A DNA stretch of 64,000 nucleotides. Source: Streptomyces alanosinicus (GTDB lineage: Bacteria > Actinomycetota > Actinomycetes > Streptomycetales > Streptomycetaceae). Both the position numbers and the translations under genes were made by a program. Shown here piece by piece: positions 58,530-64,000 of this stretch (position 1 is its first letter; each line of letters starts with the position of its first letter). The stretch lies in NCBI RefSeq assembly GCF_014650595.1, contig NZ_BMVG01000002.1, positions 124,001-188,000 of the forward strand. The letters are read 5' to 3'. The notes beneath the pieces are model-generated. The model searched no databases and was not told the origin of the DNA. It saw only the letters and a list, made by a program, of their open reading frames with translations.

Positions 58530-59904
58530 GCTGTTCGCTGAGGTTGGCGAGGCGCTGCCAGGACGTGAGGTCGGTGCCGTCGCCGAGCGGGTAGTGCAGG
58601 GCGGGTCGTGCCGTGGGGCCGAGCCGGACGGGACGCGGCTCCAGGGCTGATTCGGCAGCCGCGGGGCCCATGAGACGTACCGCGTCACAGCCCAGGGTGA
58701 AGGAGACCGGAACGAGTGGTGCCTCGCGGTGCGGCGCGGTGGTGAGGTCGGCGCGGGCGCCGCGGAGGCAGGCGAGCATGGACGTGAGGCGATGACGGGT
58801 GGCCAGCGTCTCGGCCAGTTGTCCAAGAGCCTCAAGGGGCGCCTGGCCCCTGGTGTAGCCGAAGGCGAGCGTGATCTGCTCCTCGACCCCGGCCGGGGTG
58901 CGCACGACACGGCAGGTGGCGATTCCCGGCCGGTCCGGGGCACCGACGGCGACGAGCCAGGTGGGGGCGGACTTCTCGGCGCGAGTACGGGCCAGTTCGG
59001 TCAACTGGCGTCGAGACCAGGGAAGGTTGACGGGTTCGGCGGTGGACCAGCCGGCGGGCGCGTCACCGGTGAGCGCGTGCCACGCGGCTTCCAGGGCGCC
59101 ACCGAGGAGAAGGTTCCCGTCGGAGGGGTGGGTGGTGCGGATGGAGAGGTGGAGCTGCTGTTCGCCTTCGGCGGCGGCAGGTGCCTCAAAGGCCTCCGCG
59201 ACCGGGACCCCGGGCGCGGGAGCGAACCGGCCCTCGTGCCAGTGGAGTACGGCGCCGGTGAGACCGTCGTAGTAACCACAGTCGGGGTCACGGACGACCC
59301 AGCGCGCGGGCACGTTGGTCATCAGAGTGCGGGCGGGCAGGCTCAGCCGGGCGCTGGGCGGGCTGAGGATCTGCAGTTCCCGCCCCGAGGCGACGGTGGT
59401 CCGCAGGAGGTCGGTGAGCCAGGTGGTCGCGGCGACCACGGGACGGTCCTGGATGACCAGGGCGGCGTGGTCGGTGAGGAGGTCGACACCGAGCGCGTCG
59501 CCGTCAGCACTGCCTCCGCCGCCGAAAGGAACGGAAACGACGTCGGTATGCGCGGCATCGCCCGGCCAGGTTGCCCCGCCCAGCACCGCCACCAGCCGCC
59601 CACCGAGCGATCCGGCCAGCCGCCCCGCTTCCTCCACCGCCGTGCTCGCCCGCACCTCGGTCCACCACACCGGCGCCTCGCCTCGCACGTCCGACCCGAG
59701 CAGGCGGCTGACCTCGCCGGGCACCTGAACGAACAACGGCACCTCAACGGTCACCCGGGGACGCCCGTCAGCTGTGCACAACCGGACGGCTGCTCCTTCG
59801 GAGACACTGTCCACCCGAAGGTCGGGGCCGCCGGCGTACAGCCCAGCAAGCATGGTCCGGGCGTCCGGCATCTTTGGGGTGAGGGCGATGATGTCGTGTG
59901 TCAC
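58480..59904 (-). CDS. DUF6177 family protein (toxin-operon member)
   Basis: 474 residues, matching the DUF6177 family of Streptomyces type-VII-linked loci by layout. MPDARTMLAGLYAGGPDLRVD opens it, MTNVPARWVVRDPDCGYYDGLTGAVLHW lies mid-protein, and EEQITLAFGYTRGQAPLEALGQLAETLA follows. It has no signal peptide or transmembrane helix and no known catalytic motif. The Arg/Ser/Thr-rich tail (SPRTRTTRSRTRRPA) is encoded within the overlap with DUF397. It ends the operon, 27 bases after the candidate immunity gene. It may be a chaperone or secretion adaptor. Confidence 0.78.
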   Translation of the reverse strand: MTHDIIALTPKMPDARTMLAGLYAGGPDLRVDSVSEGAAVRLCTADGRPRVTVEVPLFVQVPGEVSRLLGSDVRGEAPVWWTEVRASTAVEEAGRLAGSLGGRLVAVLGGATWPGDAAHTDVVSVPFGGGGSADGDALGVDLLTDHAALVIQDRPVVAATTWLTDLLRTTVASGRELQILSPPSARLSLPARTLMTNVPARWVVRDPDCGYYDGLTGAVLHWHEGRFAPAPGVPVAEAFEAPAAAEGEQQLHLSIRTTHPSDGNLLLGGALEAAWHALTGDAPAGWSTAEPVNLPWSRRQLTELARTRAEKSAPTWLVAVGAPDRPGIATCRVVRTPAGVEEQITLAFGYTRGQAPLEALGQLAETLATRHRLTSMLACLRGARADLTTAPHREAPLVPVSFTLGCDAVRLMGPAAAESALEPRPVRLGPTARPALHYPLGDGTDLTSWQRLANLSEQLSPRTRTTRSRTRRPA

Positions 59905-59931
59905 AGGGGTTCCTGTTCGCGGCCGGCCGTA

Positions 59932-60810
59932 TTACCAGGGCAGGGGATCGGGGCGACGGTTCCACCACCATCCGTGTTCCGACGCGGCATCTTGCGCCAA
60001 GGGCAGTTCCTTGCGGAGCAGACCGCCGGTGTCGTCGACTGTCAGCTCGGCGAACAGAGCGTCCAGGGGCTCAAGAGCTTTCTGGAGCAGGGTGGCTGCG
60101 TCGTGAGGGAGCTGACCGCGCACCTGCTCCAGGTCGTCCCGCGCTTCAAGGCGCTCGCGATAGAGATCGGGCGGACACCAGCCGGAGGAGGCCCAGGAGG
60201 CTTCCATGTGTCGGATGAGTTTCTCCCAGGCACCCAGGCGATCACTTGCCAGCCGGAGCGGCGTTCCCAAAGTTCCGGCCTGATCCGGCCGCATGTGCTC
60301 AAGGTGCACATCGAAGGCATCGGAAACAGGGGTGGCGATCTTCAGTTCGCGGACGACTTCGGGGATGAGGGCGACGGCGACATGCGGAAGTCGAGCGACG
60401 GGAGCTTCGACCGTGTCGATCGTGAAGACAGGTTCTTCGTCATCGGAGTCGTACAGGCGTGCTCGTGTGACCCGCCCGTCTTCCGTGGCCAGCCAGTACG
60501 CGCTCACCGGCACGTCCTCGGCGGGAAAGAGCACCACGGCACCTGCCGCCCGAGCGAAGGCGGACGCCAGCTCCGACTCGTCGGGCTGTGGTTGCACAGA
60601 CTCCTGGACATAGATGTCCAGAGACGTGGACACGTCACCCAGTACCGATTTCTTGCCGCAGAGCACCAAGGCGTCCCAGTTGCGCAGCTCTTGGTCGGTG
60701 TCCTCGTCGGCGACGTCCACCTCCTGCTCGCGCACGTGCAGGCACTGCGCGAGTACTGCTGTGATGGTGTCGAGATTCAGAGGCTCCACGGTGAGGAGGT
60801 TGTACGTCAT
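59932..60810 (-). CDS. Candidate immunity protein for the adjacent toxin
   Basis: 292 residues, acidic and soluble (TVEPLNLDTITAVLAQCLHV; DVADEDTDQELRN), with no signal peptide or enzymatic motif. I do not recognise the family. The assignment rests on position: its ATG overlaps the toxin stop (ATGA), as immunity genes commonly do, and it is low in GC at the 5' end like the toxin tip. It would bind and neutralise the C-terminal toxin domain in the producer cell. Confidence 0.6.
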   Translation of the reverse strand: MTYNLLTVEPLNLDTITAVLAQCLHVREQEVDVADEDTDQELRNWDALVLCGKKSVLGDVSTSLDIYVQESVQPQPDESELASAFARAAGAVVLFPAEDVPVSAYWLATEDGRVTRARLYDSDDEEPVFTIDTVEAPVARLPHVAVALIPEVVRELKIATPVSDAFDVHLEHMRPDQAGTLGTPLRLASDRLGAWEKLIRHMEASWASSGWCPPDLYRERLEARDDLEQVRGQLPHDAATLLQKALEPLDALFAELTVDDTGGLLRKELPLAQDAASEHGWWWNRRPDPLPW

Positions 60811-62870
60811 GGTTGATAGGTCCCGTTGTAGATGTCTAGGGCCTTCTGCACGATCCCTGGGTTGTTTGTGAAGCGCGGGTCGCGGGTCAACTGCGGTGCA
60901 GCACTGATGTCGCCCTTGGCTTTGGAGATCTGCACGAGGGCCGCGTACTCGTTCCGGTCGAGCTTCGCGATCCCCGTGCCGCTGTCGGGGTACACCCTTC
61001 CCGTGGGTTCGACCTCGTACAGGCGCCCGTTGACCAGGTAACGACTGAGCTTGACCTTCCAGGTCGCTTTGCCCGCAGCGATGTCAGCGAGGTCCTGATT
61101 GACCTGCTGCTCGTAGCCACGAAGGATGACACTGTTCGCTTTCTTGATCTCGCCGCGGGCTGCCCCTGCGACAGTATGCCGAGAATTCGGATACATGAGG
61201 CTCTTACCCGCCGCAGGCCCCTCGACGCCGTCGGCCACAGGCCATGGCCCCCTTCCCGGTCCGGTACCCCCGGCCCCGGAGCCACCGACACTCGTCGCAT
61301 CGGCGTGATGGTGTTCTGAAGACGAGTGACCGCTGCCTTCAGCAGGCGAGTGATGGCTCTCGTGCCCCGCCCCCGCATCATGGTGGCCCGATCCATGGTC
61401 GTGTCCGGAACCATGCGCGCCATCGCCATCGCCATGGCCTGTCGTCGAGTTGTGCGATGCCCCGCCCTCGTGGCTGCCCTGAGGCGGCAGGCTCTCACCC
61501 CCGTGTGCGGCAGCCTCAGGCGCCCGCGCCCCCGCACCCACCAGCTCGTGGTGGCCAGGAGCCTTGATCGACGGAACCCGGTCGGCGGCCGCCCCTTCGG
61601 ACGGGGCCGGAGTGGTGTCCGTGACGCCATGCTTGCCATGGACGAACTGACCGTCGGAGATCTCCATATGGGAGCCGTCGGACAGCCGGAGGACGCTGTG
61701 GGCCTTGTCGGCGGTGGTGGCCGCTTCCGTGGCCGCCCGGACGCCCGAGACCAGGTCGGAGACCTTCGGCAGGGTGCGGGCCGCGATACCCACCGTCCTG
61801 GTCGCCGCGCCGATCGGGTCCAGGACCTCGCCGACCTTGGCCACGGTGCCGGCCACGCGGGCCAGTCCGCCCGCCCTGCCCGCCACCGCGCCCGCCTCGC
61901 CGACCTTGGACAGCGCACCCAGAGGTCCGGAACCCAGGGTGAGGGTGTTGAAGACGACCGTGCCGAATGCCTTGCCGGGGTTGGTGGACCAGTCGTCCCA
62001 GCCGACGAATGACTTGGCGAACTCCTTGGCGTAGGGCTTGCTGTCCTCCATGAACTGGTCCGAAGCCGGGCCGAGGTGGGTGTTCCGGTCGCCGTGCGGG
62101 TCGAGGAGATAGCCTTCGGCGCCGACGAAGACCCGTACCAGGCCCTCGCGGGTGGCGCTGCCCTCGTCACCGGGGCTGAAGAGGTCGATCAGCCCTGTGA
62201 CCGAGCCCTTGGCGTTGTCCCCGATGCTGATCCCGAATTGCCGCAGGTGGTAGTCGATCCCGAACGGCAGCAGCTCCTCGTGCTCCGGGCGGCCCCACGG
62301 CAGGGAATCCGCCTGGGCGAGCTGGCCGGCGCTGAAACCGTAGGCGTTCTTCTGGTCGGCTCTGCCGTTGTTCACATGCCACTGCGTGCCGCCCACCAGC
62401 GCGGTGATCTTGTCGGCGCAGGTCACCTCGGCCCGCTGGAAGGAGGCGATGGCCGTGTTCACACCGTCCCAGATCGCCTTGTGCTCGGCGACCTTGTCCG
62501 GGTCACTGCGCCAGCTGTGGATACCGCCTTCGTGGCCCTTGACCGACTCCACGAACACCCGGGCCCGCGCGCGCAGCGTCTCCAGCTGCTTGACGATCTC
62601 CGCGGCCTCGACCATGTACGTCTCCAGCGCACCGGCCACCGACGTCAACTTCTCGCCGAAACCTCCGGAGGTGTCCTGCACCGCCTGCGTCGTGGCGAAC
62701 AGCTGCTGCGCCTCAGGGGCCTTGTAGAAGGCGTCCAGGTGCTGGAAACGCGTGTGGACGGCGTGGCCGTGCTCGCTGATCGCTTTCGCGGCCTGCCGCA
62801 GGAAGGCGATCTCCTGGCGCAGCCCGACCAGGTCGCCGGTGAACGTCGGTATCTTCTCCGGGCTGATCAC
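60807..62870 (-). CDS. Polymorphic toxin, WXG/LXG-like N-terminus with C-terminal toxin domain
   Basis: 687 residues. Residues 1-140 are a helical WXG100/ESX-like module (GLRQEIAFLRQAAKAISEHG, then ALETYMVEAAEIVKQLETLRARARVFVESV). Residues 150-400 are a pre-toxin region with a hydrophobic Gly/Ala helix (KVGEAGAVAGRAGGLARVAG). Residues 440-545 are a His/Gly/Ser-rich flexible linker (HGSGHDHGSGHHDAGAGHES). A final 120-residue domain (about 560-687; RYLVNGRLYEVEPTGRVYPD, AALVQISKAKGDISAAPQ) is probably the toxin, of unrecognised class. GC falls in this tip, typical of exchanged toxin domains. GTG start; overlaps DUF6507. Confidence 0.75.
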   Translation of the reverse strand: MISPEKIPTFTGDLVGLRQEIAFLRQAAKAISEHGHAVHTRFQHLDAFYKAPEAQQLFATTQAVQDTSGGFGEKLTSVAGALETYMVEAAEIVKQLETLRARARVFVESVKGHEGGIHSWRSDPDKVAEHKAIWDGVNTAIASFQRAEVTCADKITALVGGTQWHVNNGRADQKNAYGFSAGQLAQADSLPWGRPEHEELLPFGIDYHLRQFGISIGDNAKGSVTGLIDLFSPGDEGSATREGLVRVFVGAEGYLLDPHGDRNTHLGPASDQFMEDSKPYAKEFAKSFVGWDDWSTNPGKAFGTVVFNTLTLGSGPLGALSKVGEAGAVAGRAGGLARVAGTVAKVGEVLDPIGAATRTVGIAARTLPKVSDLVSGVRAATEAATTADKAHSVLRLSDGSHMEISDGQFVHGKHGVTDTTPAPSEGAAADRVPSIKAPGHHELVGAGARAPEAAAHGGESLPPQGSHEGGASHNSTTGHGDGDGAHGSGHDHGSGHHDAGAGHESHHSPAEGSGHSSSEHHHADATSVGGSGAGGTGPGRGPWPVADGVEGPAAGKSLMYPNSRHTVAGAARGEIKKANSVILRGYEQQVNQDLADIAAGKATWKVKLSRYLVNGRLYEVEPTGRVYPDSGTGIAKLDRNEYAALVQISKAKGDISAAPQLTRDPRFTNNPGIVQKALDIYNGTYQP

Positions 62871-63295
62871 CGCTTGCCGTCCGCCTGCTTGCCGTCCGCC
62901 CGCTTGCGCGCCTTCTCCAGGAAGGCCGTCACATCAGGCGGCAGCGTCGCGTGGTGCTGGGCGTTCCACGCCTGCTCCAGATCCCCGGCCAGATAGGCGT
63001 TGGTCGCCTCGATCGCGCCGTTCGCCGAATCACTGGCGCGCAGCGGCAGGAAGGCCACGTCCTTCTGCGTGCCCTCGATGAACTTCCCCAGCGCCACCGC
63101 CACCAGACCCGCCGCCCGTCCGGAGCCGGTCCCCGCGGTGCTCTCGTCGCCGAAGGACAGCGTGCCCGCCGACTCCATCGCGCCCTGCGCGCTCCGCCCG
63201 TACAGCGTGATCCCGGCGTTCATGTCGCCCGCGGCCTCGCGCACCTTGGAGACCACCGACTGCACGCCCCCGGGCGTGATGTCCCACCCCGTCAC
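62867..63295 (-). CDS. DUF6507 family WXG100-like protein
   Basis: 142 residues, matching the Streptomyces DUF6507 family by the start GWDITPGGVQSVVSKVREAAG and helical WXG-like length. Its N-terminal WDITPGGV and C-terminal NAYLAGDLEQAWNAQHHA are reminiscent of ESX-secreted or chaperone proteins. It probably forms a heterodimer with the toxin's N-terminus for type VII-like export. The gene is first in the operon, and its stop overlaps the toxin start (GTGA). GTG start. Confidence 0.8.
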   Translation of the reverse strand: MTGWDITPGGVQSVVSKVREAAGDMNAGITLYGRSAQGAMESAGTLSFGDESTAGTGSGRAAGLVAVALGKFIEGTQKDVAFLPLRASDSANGAIEATNAYLAGDLEQAWNAQHHATLPPDVTAFLEKARKRADGKQADGKR

Positions 63296-63489
63296 ACCAA
63301 CCTCCGTACATCCCCCTGCCGATACGTTCCTGCAGTGGTACTCGGCATCACACCGACCACTGACAACAGGATCTTCATCTCTATCAGCATCGACGTCCGC
63401 TCACCCCACCGCCCTGCACCCGCCCCCGCTCGCGCCGCGCGCCTCCCCCGGCGCGGTACCTTCAGTCGTCGTCGACGAGGAGTGAGAAC

Positions 63490-64000
63490 GTGAGCAAGTA
63501 CGTGCGGCCGGCGGCCGAGGGCGCCGACCCCTTCGGCACCGCCCGTCTGCGTCGCGGTGTCCTCGATGCCTGGGCGGCGAGCCCCGCCCGGTTCCGTGAG
63601 GACGCCAACGCCGAGGAGGACCTGGTCCTCGGCGGCTACCGGGACCGGCTCGTCGTCGAGCTGGCCCAGAACGCCGCCGACGCCGCCGCGCGGGCGAAGG
63701 TGCCGGGGCGGCTGCGGCTCACCCTCAGGGACGGCGTGCTCGTCGCCGCCAACACCGGTGCGCCGCTGGACGCGGCCGGTGTCGAGTCGCTGTCCACGCT
63801 GCGGGCGTCCGCGAAGCGGGACGTCGAGGTGACACAGGGGGCCGTCGGGCGGTTCGGGGTCGGGTTCGCCGCCGTGCTCTCGGTGACCGACGAGCCCGCG
63901 ATCGTGGGCCGGCACGGGGGCGTGCGCTGGGCGCTCGCCGAGGCGCGGGAGCTGGCCGCCGGGACCGCCCGGCACAGCCCGGGGCTGGGGGACGAGGTGC
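63490..64000 (+). CDS. Sacsin/Hsp90-like ATP-binding protein, 3' end beyond window
   Basis: 170 residues are visible. LVVELAQNAADAAARAKVPGRL is the GHKL N box with Mg-binding Asn (about residues 53-73), ANTGAPLDAAGVESLSTLRASAK is the ATP-lid region, and GRFGVGFAAVLSVTDEP is the G2 box. These match sacsin/Hsp90-type ATPases, which in Streptomyces run to about 900-1000 residues. The frame is open to the window end. The GTG at 63490 has GAGGAGTGAGAAC directly upstream. It is divergent from DUF6507, with a 194-base shared promoter region. Confidence 0.85.
   Translation, partial: MSKYVRPAAEGADPFGTARLRRGVLDAWAASPARFREDANAEEDLVLGGYRDRLVVELAQNAADAAARAKVPGRLRLTLRDGVLVAANTGAPLDAAGVESLSTLRASAKRDVEVTQGAVGRFGVGFAAVLSVTDEPAIVGRHGGVRWALAEARELAAGTARHSPGLGDEV

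Overview
This window is chromosomal DNA from a Streptomyces or very close relative. The evidence is very high GC, dense gene packing, frequent GTG and TTG starts with GGAGG-like ribosome sites, and family content: DUF397/WhiJ-like regulators, DUF6177, DUF6507, DUF3027 and DUF3263 proteins, DasR-type operators, and futalosine-pathway menaquinone genes. From memory, gene content and order resemble the conserved S. coelicolor core around SCO4270-SCO4335. I see no insertion sequence, prophage, CRISPR array, rRNA or tRNA.

Layout. 1-9.9 kb is housekeeping and stress genes: an FAD oxidoreductase cut by the left edge, a rhomboid-like protein, an APH-type kinase, an amine-oxidase-like enzyme, a pentapeptide protein, a secreted M1 peptidase, TerD, ArfB and an ECF41 sigma factor. 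10-14 kb holds a c-di-GMP synthase (CdgB) behind a long leader with a BldD-like box, then two exported proteins. 14-19 kb is amino-sugar metabolism (nagK-nagA with tandem DasR-like sites, an orphan sugar-binding lipoprotein, a PfkB kinase). 19-22.4 kb is trehalose (otsB, otsA) and glucosylglycerate (gpgS) synthesis. 22.5-24.3 kb is a SAM riboswitch controlling a threonine-synthase-like gene and a sulfur-carrier gene, matching the MetM/MetO methionine route. 24.7-26.9 kb is a cold-shock gene and groEL behind two tandem CIRCE operators.

27-32 kb holds an SH3 protein, an Old Yellow Enzyme, a carboxylesterase and a methyltransferase. 32-35.4 kb is a MurNAc recycling set (RpiR regulator, MurQ etherase, PTS EIIBC). 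MurQ makes GlcNAc-6-P, the substrate of NagA, and a candidate DasR site also precedes cutC at 38.1 kb, so amino-sugar metabolism recurs across the window. 35-43 kb is mixed, including a maleylpyruvate-isomerase/GNAT fusion and a HelD-family RNA polymerase recycling ATPase. 43-48 kb is an XPB helicase with its large partner. 48-54 kb has membrane proteins, a second cold-shock protein, mqnD/mqnB and an MFS permease. 54-58.5 kb has DUF3027, a secreted lipase and a WhiJ/BldB-type trio (HATPase, XRE, DUF397). 58.5-63.3 kb is a translationally coupled operon: DUF6507, a polymorphic toxin, a probable immunity protein and DUF6177. A sacsin/Hsp90-like ATPase runs off the right edge.

The most notable signals are the toxin operon beside a developmental-type regulator trio, the SAM-riboswitch metM-metO operon, a repeat-rich promoter in front of the HelD gene, and several short tandem arrays that sit on or beside stop codons.
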